64,000 nt of DNA from Cohaesibacter gelatinilyticus. Lineage in GTDB: Bacteria > Pseudomonadota > Alphaproteobacteria > Rhizobiales > Cohaesibacteraceae. Positions within the stretch are counted from its first letter, which is position 1. Each line of letters begins with the position of its first letter. The notes under the pieces were generated by a model. That model had not been told where the DNA came from, made no database searches, and worked only from the letters and a program-made list of their open reading frames with translations. A program made the position numbers and the translations under genes. Positions 8,721 to 17,266 of this stretch are shown here, one piece after another. The DNA is taken from positions 62,001-126,000 of the forward strand of contig NZ_OBEL01000002.1 in NCBI RefSeq assembly GCF_900215605.1. The letters are read 5' to 3'.

Positions 8721-9806
8721 ATGACGCAGATTGCAGCCATCCACGCCCCGGGCCTTGAAAACATCATCGTAGCCGAGACCACATTGAGCCATGTCGATGG
8801 ACAAAAGGGAGAATTGATCCTGCGCGGCAAAGCCATCGATGACATTGCAGGCAAGCAAAGCTTCGAAGAAGCTGTCTGCCATCTCTGGCAAGGTCTTCTG
8901 CTGCCCTCACAGACCAATCTCACCCCAGCTTTTGGAACTGCCAGACTGAAAGCCTTCCAAGCCGTCGAACAGCTCGCCCCCTTGGCAAAGGAGCTCTCTG
9001 TCATCGACTGGATGCGCTTAGGTCTTGATAGCCTGACAATCGACGAGGATGAGAGAACAAATGCTGTCGAATTGACCGCGGCCTTGGCTGTTTTCTTAAC
9101 CTCTGCTCGCCGATTGAAGCAAGGTCAAACGCCAATCACTCCCGATCCAGAAGCTGGTTTTTCAAAGGATCTACTCTTCATGCTTCATGGCAGCGAGCCC
9201 GACAAGGAAGCTATTGATGCAATGGATCGTTATCTTGTCACCATTCTGGATCATGGCCTCAATGCCTCGACCTTCACCGCCCGCGTGGTAGCCTCTACCC
9301 TCTCCGATATGCGCTCATGCCTCTCCGCTGCGATTGGCGCTCTGAAAGGCCCATTGCATGGCGGAGCACCGGGGCCAGTACTGGACATGATCGAAGATAT
9401 TGGCGAGCCAAAGAAAGCCGATCGCTGGATTGAACAGGAGCTCAATGCAGGCAATCGTCTCATGGGCTTTGGTCATCGGGTCTATCGGGTGCGTGATCCA
9501 AGAGCTGATGTTTTGAAAGAGGGGCTCAAATCCCTCACCCATCTGACCGACCGCATTGAAAAAGCCCAAGCCATCGAGCAAGCAGCGCTAAAAGCCTTGA
9601 AGCGTCATAAGCCGGACCGGGTGCTGGATACCAATGTGGAATTCTATACAGCGGTGCTACTGGATGCCATTGGTTTTGACCGCACGCTCTTCACGCCTCT
9701 TTTTGCGGTAGGTCGTTCTGCTGGTTGGGCCGCTCATGTCATTGAACAGCAAAGCGCTGGCAAGCTGATCCGCCCGCAATCGCGCTATATCGGGCCATCA
9801 ATCTAG
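8721..9806 (+). CDS. Citrate synthase/2-methylcitrate synthase
   Basis: A 361-residue citrate synthase-family enzyme that condenses an acyl-CoA with a 2-oxo acid. It has the catalytic His in GPLHGGAPG, the second His in GFGHRVYRVRDPRA, and the CoA/substrate segment GRSAGWAAHVIEQ. The third catalytic position reads NVEFYTAV, with Glu where most family members have Asp. The length is near the short bacterial (about 370) type rather than the allosteric 430-residue type. GAGAGGA precedes the ATG. It is divergent from the HTH-bearing paralogue. Citrate versus methylcitrate synthesis cannot be separated from sequence alone, and no prp genes are nearby. Confidence 0.85.
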   Translation: MTQIAAIHAPGLENIIVAETTLSHVDGQKGELILRGKAIDDIAGKQSFEEAVCHLWQGLLLPSQTNLTPAFGTARLKAFQAVEQLAPLAKELSVIDWMRLGLDSLTIDEDERTNAVELTAALAVFLTSARRLKQGQTPITPDPEAGFSKDLLFMLHGSEPDKEAIDAMDRYLVTILDHGLNASTFTARVVASTLSDMRSCLSAAIGALKGPLHGGAPGPVLDMIEDIGEPKKADRWIEQELNAGNRLMGFGHRVYRVRDPRADVLKEGLKSLTHLTDRIEKAQAIEQAALKALKRHKPDRVLDTNVEFYTAVLLDAIGFDRTLFTPLFAVGRSAGWAAHVIEQQSAGKLIRPQSRYIGPSI

Positions 9807-9818
9807 CATCCTGAACCG

Positions 9819-9881
9819 ACCCCCCTCCCCCTCCCGACAACTCACAAGGGTACCATATCGGGTGGTTGAGAGGGGGAGACG
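9819..9881. repeat. CT-rich hairpin repeat, copy 1
   Basis: A pyrimidine-rich left arm (CCCCCTCCCCCTCCC) faces a purine-rich right arm (GGTTGAGAGGGGGAGA), with GGGTACCAT between them. The same core and arms recur at 35396-35469 after the cfa gene. It begins 13 bases after the citrate synthase stop and may also act as a terminator. The rest of this 318-base gap, up to the hairpin at 10055, shows nothing else recognisable. Confidence 0.6.
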
Positions 9882-10054
9882 GGATCATGTAATTCAAGTT
9901 TTCAAAAGACCTCTGCAGAATGAGGATTATTGTGATCTGGCGCGGAAATGTGATGCCGAGGATCGCAACATAGCCGGAACTATTTGAGAACCGGAGGCGA
10001 TCATTGACAAAGTCAGAGCGCAAAAGGACCATTATGCAGTGGTCTTTTAAAAGC

Positions 10055-10089
10055 AAAAAGGCCACCTTCCATAAGGAAGATGGCCTTTT
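10055..10089. terminator. Bidirectional terminator between citrate synthase and dctM
   Basis: AAAAAGGCCA and CTTCC pair with GGAAG and TGGCCTTTT around an ATAA loop. A-rich and T-rich flanks on opposite sides allow it to act in both directions. It lies 36 bases from the end of dctM and about 250 bases after the citrate synthase gene. Confidence 0.75.
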
Positions 10090-10124
10090 CCGTCTTGGGA
10101 GGTCGTCACCCGATAACTCGCAGC

Positions 10125-11525
10125 CTATCGGGTGACAATTTCTGGTCCCATGAGGGCCGTTGGAAGCGCCGTAGAAATCCAAGGCACATAGGTTACCAGA
10201 ATGAGGAAGATCATCAGGATGCCGACCCACGGCAGAGCGGCTTTCACCACCTGCACCAGTGACATCCCGGTAATGCCCGAGGTCACGAACAGATTCAGAC
10301 CAATCGGCGGCGTGATCATGCCGATCTCCATGTTCACCACCATGATGATGCCAAGGTGAATTGGATCAACACCCAGCTCGATGGCAATCGGGAAGACCAC
10401 TGGAGCAACAATCAAGAGCAAGCCTGATGGCTCCATGAACTGACCACCCAGCAACAACAGGATGTTGACGGCCAACAGGAAGGTCCACCAGTTGAAGCCA
10501 GCGCCAATCATCAGATCAGTGATCTGTTGCGGAATACGCTCGGTTGTCAGCACATGGGCAAACAGAAGCGCATTGGCGATGATGAACATCAGCATGATGG
10601 TGGTCTTGGCAGAGTCCGTCATCACCTTCTGCGTATCACTATGGAAGATAGCAGGCACCGAGCGCGTAACCATCATATAGGTGTTGCGGAAAGTCGCCTC
10701 ACCCAGACCTTCTTCAGGCTTGCGCCATGGCACACCCTTCAGTGGACCCATATCGCGATAGATGAACAGAGCGATGAAGAAGGCGTAGACAGCCGCCACA
10801 GCAGCCGCCTCGGTCGGGGTGAAGATACCACCATAGATACCGCCAAGAATGATGATGATCAGGAACAGACCAAAGGCACTGTCACCAGCAGCAGAAAGGA
10901 ATTCCCCCATGCCTTTCCATGGCTGACGCGGGTAATTGTTCTTCTTGGCCGAAAAATAGATCCCGCCCATCAACATCAGGCCAGCCAGAAGACCAGGAAT
11001 GACGCCGGCAAGGAACATACGACCCACGGACACATCGGTCGCAGCAGCATACACAACCATCACGATGGATGGAGGAATGAGGATGCCCAACGTCCCGGCA
11101 TTGGCGATCACGCCAGCCGCAAATTCCTTCGGATAGCCAACTTCCTTCATACCGGCAATCACGATGGTACCAATCGCCACCACGGTGGCAGGCGAAGAGC
11201 CGGAGAGCGCTGCAAACAACATACAAGCAAACACACCGGCCATAGCCAAACCACCGGGGAACGGGCCCACCACGGCAATGGCAAAACGAATAATCCTGCG
11301 CGCAACACCACCCGTGGCCATGAAGGAGGAGGAGACGACGAAGAATGGAATGGCAAGAAGCGTATAATGCTCGGTCGCTTCAAACAATTTCTGGGCAATC
11401 GACGCCATGGAATCGTTGGAGAACAAGGCGATATAGAGCACACTGGACAAACCCAGCGAGATTGAGATTGGCGCACCAATAAACAGAAGGCTAAGGACCA
11501 GCCCAAATAGAAAGAGAGTTTCCAC
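10125..11525 (-). CDS. dctM: TRAP transporter large permease
   Basis: A 466-residue hydrophobic inner-membrane protein, the ion-coupled transport subunit of a TRAP system. Typical DctM segments are visible: GLSSVLYIALFSN near the start, ALSGSSPATVVAIG, the repeat region ANAGTLGILIPPSIVMVVYA, the inter-domain GGIYGGIFTPTEAAAVAAVYA, and MITPPIGLNLFVTSG near the end. An insertion after the middle (about residues 255-305, polar) makes it longer than the usual 425-430 residues. It is the third gene of dctPQM, with 11 bases separating it from dctQ. Sodium-coupled uptake is the family norm. Confidence 0.95.
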   Translation of the reverse strand: METLFLFGLVLSLLFIGAPISISLGLSSVLYIALFSNDSMASIAQKLFEATEHYTLLAIPFFVVSSSFMATGGVARRIIRFAIAVVGPFPGGLAMAGVFACMLFAALSGSSPATVVAIGTIVIAGMKEVGYPKEFAAGVIANAGTLGILIPPSIVMVVYAAATDVSVGRMFLAGVIPGLLAGLMLMGGIYFSAKKNNYPRQPWKGMGEFLSAAGDSAFGLFLIIIILGGIYGGIFTPTEAAAVAAVYAFFIALFIYRDMGPLKGVPWRKPEEGLGEATFRNTYMMVTRSVPAIFHSDTQKVMTDSAKTTIMLMFIIANALLFAHVLTTERIPQQITDLMIGAGFNWWTFLLAVNILLLLGGQFMEPSGLLLIVAPVVFPIAIELGVDPIHLGIIMVVNMEIGMITPPIGLNLFVTSGITGMSLVQVVKAALPWVGILMIFLILVTYVPWISTALPTALMGPEIVTR

Positions 11526-11536
11526 GTTGCTGTCTC

Positions 11537-12133
11537 CTAAACCGCGTCTTTATTCTCGGCCACAAGGTCTTCAGCCTCATGACTGGCGATGATCATCTTG
11601 CGATCACCCTTGATGATCTGCCAGGCAGCCTGCAGACAGCGAAAGGCAAACAGCGCCAAACCGATAGGAAGAATGGAATAGGCAAGCCAGCGCGGCACTT
11701 CATTGTCATAGATTTCCCATCCCAGAGCCGGCGCCACACCATTGGCAAACCAGCCAGGGAAATGAAGCTCTTCCAGACCGATATTGAATTTCCACATCGT
11801 GCCAAGATAACGCCAGGAACCATACAGCAGGAAACCAGCATAAACGACACCAGCCAAAGCCCCAATCACGGCAACGATGCGAAAGGCCCGACTTGGCAGC
11901 AGATTGATCATTGCATCTACCCCCAGATGCGCGCCGATCTTGATGCCATAGGACATGCCGAACAAAATCATCCAGGCAAACATCAAAGTGGTCGCTTCCA
12001 AAGCAGCGCCCCAGCCTGAATTGAACACATAACGCGCAATCACCTGCGAGAAGGACAACAAGGTCATCCCTGCCAGCAGCAGAGCGATTACACTCTCTTC
12101 AAATTTCGTGACGAATTGCGAAAGACGTTCCAT
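11537..12133 (-). CDS. dctQ: TRAP transporter small permease
   Basis: A 198-residue four-helix membrane protein of the DctQ family, which pairs with DctM to dock the loaded binding protein. It has the family-typical WGAALEATTLMFAWMILFG (an acidic residue inside the second helix) and an IGAHLGVDAMINLLP segment. About 25 residues between helices three and four, including LEELHFPGWF, are longer than usual. Position between dctP and dctM and the short gap to dctM support the call. Confidence 0.92.
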   Translation of the reverse strand: MERLSQFVTKFEESVIALLLAGMTLLSFSQVIARYVFNSGWGAALEATTLMFAWMILFGMSYGIKIGAHLGVDAMINLLPSRAFRIVAVIGALAGVVYAGFLLYGSWRYLGTMWKFNIGLEELHFPGWFANGVAPALGWEIYDNEVPRWLAYSILPIGLALFAFRCLQAAWQIIKGDRKMIIASHEAEDLVAENKDAV

Positions 12134-12169
12134 CTTTCCTCCCCAACAGCCAATCCTGGCCTCGTTGAA

Positions 12170-12197
12170 GAATGGGCGGTCAAATGACCGCCCATTC
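12170..12197 (-). terminator. Perfect intra-operon hairpin between dctP and dctQ
   Basis: A 13-base perfect inverted repeat (arms GAATGGGCGGTCA and TGACCGCCCATTC) with a 2-base centre. It lies 20 bases after the dctP stop and 36 bases before the dctQ start. There is no strong T-tract, so it is more likely an mRNA-stabilising or attenuating structure that keeps binding protein above permease than a full terminator. Confidence 0.65.
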
Positions 12198-12217
12198 CAA
12201 TCTATTTGATGCCAGAC

Positions 12218-13216
12218 TTATTTCTTGTTGGCGGACAGAGCAGAGTCGATCAGCTCTTGGCCGATATCGTCCTTGAACTTGTCCCAAACAGGCTTCATGA
12301 CATCGACCCAGGCCTGACGCTCATCAGCGGACAGCTCACGGATCTTACCGCCAGCTTCCAGGATCTTCGCACGGTTCTGGGTGTTGATCTCGGTGGACAT
12401 GGAGTTACGGGTAGCAGAAACCTCATCCATGATTGTCTTCAGCTGATCGCGAACTGCTGGATCCAGGCCGTCCCACCATTCGGTAGAGGTCACAACCAGA
12501 TAGTCGAGAACCTGGTGGTTGGTCTCGGTTACACCATCCTGAACTTCGAAGAACTTCTTGGTGTAGATGTTTGACCAGGTGTTTTCCTGACCATCAACAA
12601 CGCCGGTCTGCAGAGCGCCATATACTTCTTTAAAGGCCAGCTTCTGTGGGTTTGCTTCCAGTGCTTCGATCATGGCAACAGCCACTTCAGAAGTCTGAAC
12701 GCGGAACTTCAGGCCAGCCGCGTCGGTTGGAGCAACCAATGGCTTGTTGGCGGAGAAGTTCTTGATGCCGTTATGCCAGTAGCCAAGACCCTGCAGGCCT
12801 TTACGCTGCATGCTGTCCAGCAGCTTCTGACCATCTTCAGAGGTCTGGAAGCGATCAACTGCGTCGATGTCGTTGAACAGGAATGGAAGATCGAACAGAC
12901 GGAACTTCTTGGTATATTTCTCGAACTTGGCAAGGGATGGAGCAGCCATCTGAACGTCACCAAGGAGCAGAGCTTCCAGAACCTTGTTATCGTTGAACAG
13001 CTGGGAGTTCGGGAAGACTTCCATGCAAGCCTTGCCATTCATCTCTTCGTTCACGCGCTTAGCCAGCAGCGTTGCAGCTTCGCCCTTTGGATGGCCGGTT
13101 GCAGCAGTCACGTGAGAGAATTTGATGACCACTTCGCCGTCATCACAATTAGCCATTGCAGGAGCCGCACCAGCCATAAGAGCAGCAGTTGCAGCCGCAA
13201 GAACGAACTTTTTCAT
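12218..13216 (-). CDS. dctP: TRAP transporter solute-binding protein, C4-dicarboxylate type
   Basis: A 332-residue periplasmic binding protein. The start is the ATG at 13216 (MKKFVLAAATAALMAG), which has GGGAGGAAG upstream and gives a clear signal peptide ending at APAMANC. The DctP-family ligand region LKFRVQTSEVA and the segment VYGALQTGVVDGQENTWSN (the QEN-type motif of dicarboxylate binders) are present. It is the first gene of the operon, expressed from a sigma-54 promoter about 75 bases upstream. With DctB/DctD adjacent, malate, succinate or fumarate uptake is the likely role. Confidence 0.93.
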   Translation of the reverse strand: MKKFVLAAATAALMAGAAPAMANCDDGEVVIKFSHVTAATGHPKGEAATLLAKRVNEEMNGKACMEVFPNSQLFNDNKVLEALLLGDVQMAAPSLAKFEKYTKKFRLFDLPFLFNDIDAVDRFQTSEDGQKLLDSMQRKGLQGLGYWHNGIKNFSANKPLVAPTDAAGLKFRVQTSEVAVAMIEALEANPQKLAFKEVYGALQTGVVDGQENTWSNIYTKKFFEVQDGVTETNHQVLDYLVVTSTEWWDGLDPAVRDQLKTIMDEVSATRNSMSTEINTQNRAKILEAGGKIRELSADERQAWVDVMKPVWDKFKDDIGQELIDSALSANKK

Positions 13217-13290
13217 ATCTATCTTCCTCCCGGAAATCATCATCAGCCCGCAGGTTCAGTCCCTTGGGCAGTTAAAGATGCAAAATAGAT

Positions 13291-13306
13291 AGCAAGGCCC
13301 GTGCCA
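13291..13306 (-). promoter_or_regulatory. Sigma-54 (RpoN) promoter of dctPQM
   Basis: On the minus strand TGGCAC-N5-TTGCT matches the -24/-12 consensus perfectly, and lies about 75 bases upstream of the dctP ATG. DctD, the adjacent sigma-54 activator, carries the GAFTGA motif needed to work on such a promoter. A loose inverted repeat further upstream (ATTCCCAC at about 13413 and GTGGAGAAT at about 13430) is a weak candidate for the DctD enhancer site. Confidence 0.88.
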
Positions 13307-13461
13307 GTTTATAAATTTTTCGTAAATTTCAGGATTCGTCTTGAGATTCCAATCACTCATCCTATCTATGCAAAAAGCGCCAAATTCCGCACCGTCCAGA
13401 CACATGTCACCATTCCCACACACACAAAGTGGAGAATGTCACCTTTTCTATACAGTTTTAT

Positions 13462-13850
13462 ATGTCTTCACGCTAATCCTGATCTGACGATCAGGGCTCC
13501 AGACGGGACGAACCATACGGTTCGGTCACCTATCGGTTCCCGATGAAAGCGCCGTGCTTTCACCGAATTCTTTTATCCTTGAAAGCATTTATTCCTCTCA
13601 CGGCTAATCCTTGGCTTCGCCAAGGGCCTGCGAGGGCGCGGGCTATACAGCCCGGTCGCTTATCAGCTCCCGGCAGAAACCTATGTTTCTGCCGAATTCA
13701 TTTATCCTTCAGAGATTAGCTTGGGAAAAGGATCCGCAAAAGGAAATTCTTCCTTTTGCGACGGCCGATAGGCAAGCGCGAAGCGCACCCCCATAGGCCC
13801 TGATCGTCAGATCAGGATTAGCCGTGAGGGAAACAAAGCCGTGAAGACAT
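13462..13850. repeat. Mosaic hairpin element A
   Basis: A 389-base non-coding element bounded by ATGTCTTCACG (13462-13472) and its inverse CGTGAAGACAT (13840-13850). Just inside lie inverted arms of about 25 bases containing CTAATCCTGATC..GATCAGGGC. The interior holds two similar modules (13510-13580 and 13640-13710). Each starts with a small hairpin, then a GGTCRCYTATCRGYTCCCG linker, then a second hairpin, then CGAATTC. A third module at 13735-13760 is an 11-bp hairpin (CGCAAAAGGAA/TTCCTTTTGCG) next to GACGGCCGATAGGCAAGCGC. It shares these blocks, partly inverted, with element B. Open frames across it look fortuitous. Confidence 0.75.
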
Positions 13851-13856
13851 CTAAAT

Positions 13857-15182
13857 TTACTCCAACCCGTACTTCGCCATCTTGTCATAGAGAGTCTTGC
13901 GGCCCACGCCCAAAGCTTCAGCAGCTTTGGTGCGGCATCCCTCCTGCCGGCGAAGTTCTTCGGCGACTAAGCGTTTCTCATATGCGCCCACGCGCTCAGA
14001 GAGACTATTGGCTTGCAGGGCATCAGGCTCGATCACCTCATCACCCAAACCCAAGGACAAACCCAACACAAAGCGGTCGGCAGCGTTGCGCAGCTCGCGG
14101 ACATTGCCTGGCCAGTCATAATCCATCAGCCGATCCAGAAGCGTTGGCTGAAGATCCGGGATCTCCTTGCGATAACGAGACCGTGCACCACGAGCGAGGA
14201 AGTTGAAGAGATCCGGAATATCTTCCTTGCGATCCCGCAAAGGCGGGATATTTAATGTCACGACATTCAAACGATAGAAAAGGTCGGCGCGGAACTGCCC
14301 TTCCTTGCTGGCCTGCTCAAGATCGGTTTTGGTCGCAGCAATGAAACGGATATCGAGAGAAATGGACTTGTTTGTACCAAGCGGCTCGATTGTACGATCT
14401 TCGATGACCCGCAACAGCTTGACCTGTAGTTCCAACGGCATGGATTCGATCTCATCCAAAAAAACCGTACCGCCATTGCCGTGTTCCAATTTACCCACGC
14501 GCTTGGAGGAGGCCCCTGTAAAGGCCCCTTGCACATGACCGAACAATTCGGATTCGATGATCTCGGCAGGCAAACCACCACAATTGAGCGCAACAAAAGG
14601 CTTGTCGGCGCGTTTGCCTTCTTCATGCAGCGCCCGAGCCACCATTTCCTTGCCCGCTCCGGTCTCACCTTCAATCAGAACATCCGCATCCGTATCTGCC
14701 AATGCCAGAATTTCCGCACGAAGCCGGTTCATCAAGGCGGAGCGCCCAACGAGGCGTCCCTCCAGCTCGCTCTCTTCTGCGAGTTCCTGACGGAGCGCAC
14801 GGTTCTCCAGCACCAGCCGACGCTTTTCCAAAGCTCTCGTGACAACAGACACCAGCTTGGCAACCGGGAACGGCTTTTCAATAAAGTCATAGGCACCAGC
14901 CCGCATGGCTTCCACAGCCAGAGGTACATCACCATGACCGGTAATCAGAATGACCGGAAGGGCATCATCAATATCCTGGACCTCTTTCATCAGATCCATC
15001 CCGTCAACATCGCCCATGCGGATATCAGAAATCAGGATGCCATCAAAATGACGGGAGACCCATTCCAGCACCCCATCGGCCCCATCGAAATCCTGAACAT
15101 CGAAGTCAGCCAGCTCCAGCCCCTGCTTCAGGGCAAAGCGAACCTCTTCCTCGTCTTCGGCCAGCAATACTTTGGGACCCAT
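13857..15182 (-). CDS. dctD: Sigma-54-dependent response regulator for dicarboxylate transport
   Basis: A 441-residue NtrC-family activator. The receiver domain (about residues 5-115) has the acidic patch LLAEDEEEVR and phospho-acceptor in ISDIRMGDVDG. The AAA+ domain (about 140-375) has Walker A GETGAGKE, the sigma-54 contact loop GAFTGA, and GGTVFLDEI. A Fis-type HTH (AEALGVGRKTLYDKM) ends the protein. It is co-directional with dctB, 48 bases apart, and with the dctPQM operon beyond the mosaic repeat. When phosphorylated by DctB it should activate the sigma-54 promoter of dctP. Confidence 0.94.
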   Translation of the reverse strand: MGPKVLLAEDEEEVRFALKQGLELADFDVQDFDGADGVLEWVSRHFDGILISDIRMGDVDGMDLMKEVQDIDDALPVILITGHGDVPLAVEAMRAGAYDFIEKPFPVAKLVSVVTRALEKRRLVLENRALRQELAEESELEGRLVGRSALMNRLRAEILALADTDADVLIEGETGAGKEMVARALHEEGKRADKPFVALNCGGLPAEIIESELFGHVQGAFTGASSKRVGKLEHGNGGTVFLDEIESMPLELQVKLLRVIEDRTIEPLGTNKSISLDIRFIAATKTDLEQASKEGQFRADLFYRLNVVTLNIPPLRDRKEDIPDLFNFLARGARSRYRKEIPDLQPTLLDRLMDYDWPGNVRELRNAADRFVLGLSLGLGDEVIEPDALQANSLSERVGAYEKRLVAEELRRQEGCRTKAAEALGVGRKTLYDKMAKYGLE

Positions 15183-15230
15183 GATCCAACTTCCTTAGTT
15201 CAATCTCGCCCAAAGGAGCGAAAATTTAGC

Positions 15231-16985
15231 CTATGATGCCAGAGGCAGGCGAATTTCAAAACAGGTAGTAAAGGCAGGATCCGGCGCATCAATCAATGTA
15301 AGCTGCCCACCAAAGCCTTTGACCAGATTGAAGGCAATCGGCAAGCCGAGCCCCAATCCATGTCCTTTATCCTTGCTGGTGACAAATGGCTCGAAGATTT
15401 CACCCTTCAAAGCATCTTCCACCCCACCGCCATTATCACACACCCTGATGATACCCGTCTCATCCTGCTCGAAACATTCAATACGAATGGTCCCGGTCGT
15501 CAAACCGGCATCGAGAAAAGCATCCAGCGCATTGGAGATCAGATTGATCAGAACCTGCTCCAGACGAGTATGCCCTGCCATCACTTCAAGGGTCTTGTTC
15601 TCGCTCAAGGCAACAATCTCAATCCCCTGCTTTTTGGCCTGTGGCATCATCAACATCATGGCCTCGTCCAGAATGACGGAAACAGACACCGCTTTGGTAT
15701 CGACACCGGGACGACGGGCAAAGGTTTTCAGGTTACGAGAGAGTTTAGCAAGACGATCCACGAGTTTACTGATCCGGACCAGATTATCGCTACCCTGCTC
15801 CGATTTACCGGCTTCAAATAGAAGCTGTGCATTCTCCGCATAAGAGCGAATGGCCGCCAGCGGCTGGTTATATTCATGGCTCAAAACAGCTGACATCTGA
15901 CCGATAGCTGCCAGTTTAGCGGAATGGATAAGCCCGGCCTGGGTCTGGCGCAATTCCTTGGTACGATCTCTGACACGCCGTTCCAGCCACAAAGCGGAAG
16001 CTTTATCCTTGCGCCTCTGCGTCAATTGAAGCTGTTGTCGGTTGAAAGCAACCCACAACCACCCAAGCAAAAAACTGCCAAACATGGCCACTGCCGCCCC
16101 AACACTGGCGGCAACAAGCGCAGGTTTTCTCAAAGGTTCAAGCGCATAGAATGTCCAGCCAAGAAGAGGATCAACGTGAATAGCAGCTACGAACCGTTGC
16201 TTGGCTCGTGATCCACGAACTGAAACAAGACCAGGGCCAAACAGGCTGGCATCAGCCAACAAAGTAATCTCGCTGGTCAAATCCAAATCATCCAAAGGCT
16301 GACCAACAGATCTGAATCCGGCTCCAAACCAACCATCACGATTGGAAAGGATGACCCGTCTGGACGCATCCACGGCAATGATCGGCTCCGCAGAGAGCGC
16401 CCAATTCTCTTCGGTTTCGCTCATATCGACATGAACGGAAAGCGCCCCAACAAGCACTCCGTCTCGTCGCACAGGACTGGAAAAAATATAGATTTGCCCA
16501 TCTTTCTCGGCGGGCAGGCGTCGCCCAAGGCGCCCCTGAAACGCATCAACAATATCAGGACGAAACCCGACTTGGCCATTCTCATCAGAAACACGGATCA
16601 GTTGATGATCAAGCACCAATAATCGATCCCCGTTCAGATAAGTCAATTCAATCTCGACGGCACTGCTCATCACCCCAAGCTGTGAGAGTGTAACGAGTGC
16701 GGCCTCCTTCTCCTGCCAATCAGGAGCATTAGACAAGATTGAAAGAACGTCTGGACGTCGAGCCGCAAGAGGTGCGAGCAACCGGTATTTCTCCAAAGAA
16801 TTTGCCAGAGCCTGAACCTGCAAGGTAAGCCGGGCCTCGGCCTGATCCTGACTTGTGATCAGAGCCAACCGGTACCCCAATACACCGGCTATCATCACTG
16901 CAATTGCAAGAAAAACAGCAGCGACTGTCAGAACAAGTCTATGCGCTCGTGCCAAATCTGCCGGACGTAGAACGCGCTCTGCCAT
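15231..16985 (-). CDS. dctB: C4-dicarboxylate sensor histidine kinase
   Basis: A 584-residue membrane kinase. The start is put at the ATG at 16985 (MAERVLRPADL, with GGGCAGG upstream); an alternative at 17018 adds 11 residues. A transmembrane helix near residues 18-42 and another near 280-305 bracket a periplasmic double-PAS-like sensor domain, as in the DctB family. The phospho-His lies in SHEYNQPLAAIRSYA, the N box in LINLISNALDA, and the glycine boxes in DNGGGV and GHGLGLGLPIA. All residues for autophosphorylation are present. The direct partner is DctD, encoded next to it. Confidence 0.93.
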   Translation of the reverse strand: MAERVLRPADLARAHRLVLTVAAVFLAIAVMIAGVLGYRLALITSQDQAEARLTLQVQALANSLEKYRLLAPLAARRPDVLSILSNAPDWQEKEAALVTLSQLGVMSSAVEIELTYLNGDRLLVLDHQLIRVSDENGQVGFRPDIVDAFQGRLGRRLPAEKDGQIYIFSSPVRRDGVLVGALSVHVDMSETEENWALSAEPIIAVDASRRVILSNRDGWFGAGFRSVGQPLDDLDLTSEITLLADASLFGPGLVSVRGSRAKQRFVAAIHVDPLLGWTFYALEPLRKPALVAASVGAAVAMFGSFLLGWLWVAFNRQQLQLTQRRKDKASALWLERRVRDRTKELRQTQAGLIHSAKLAAIGQMSAVLSHEYNQPLAAIRSYAENAQLLFEAGKSEQGSDNLVRISKLVDRLAKLSRNLKTFARRPGVDTKAVSVSVILDEAMMLMMPQAKKQGIEIVALSENKTLEVMAGHTRLEQVLINLISNALDAFLDAGLTTGTIRIECFEQDETGIIRVCDNGGGVEDALKGEIFEPFVTSKDKGHGLGLGLPIAFNLVKGFGGQLTLIDAPDPAFTTCFEIRLPLAS

Positions 16986-17100
16986 AAAACAACCTGCCCA
17001 GGACCAATTGTCCTTCATATATGAGGGATGACTATCTGATGAACCAAATCTAGGAAAAAGGCAATGCTGCCTCGGTTTCTTGAGCTATTGAAGTCCCGGT

Positions 17101-17176
17101 CTAGTCACCCGAATCTAAAGTTCGTCACATTGAGCAGTGAGCACCAAACGAACTTTAGATTCAAAAGGGTGACTAG
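17101..17176. repeat. CTAG-bounded hairpin element 1
   Basis: A 76-base inverted repeat. The left arm CTAGTCACCC plus GAATCTAAAGTTCG pairs perfectly with CGAACTTTAGATTC plus GGGTGACTAG, apart from an AAAA bulge in the right arm. The 24-base loop contains a small TCAC/GTGA hairpin. It lies in the gap after the start of dctB, 14 bases from a second element with the same CTAG ends. It resembles a small palindromic mobile repeat; no transposase is present. Confidence 0.75.
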
Positions 17177-17189
17177 CAAATATATGCTT

Positions 17190-17266
17190 CTAGTGTGGTT
17201 TTCGGAATTGAAATAGGCAAATGAACTTGCCGATAAATGATACCTATTTCAATTCCACCACACTAG
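17190..17266. repeat. CTAG-bounded hairpin element 2, overlapping the end of the Lrp gene
   Basis: A 77-base inverted repeat. Left arm CTAGTGTGGTTTTCGGAATTG followed by AAATAGG; right arm CCTATTTCAATTCC followed by ACCACACTAG. Both ends are CTAG, as in element 1, although the stems are unrelated. The last four bases overlap the stop codon of the Lrp-family gene, which reads TAG from the terminal CTAG on the minus strand. Confidence 0.75.
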
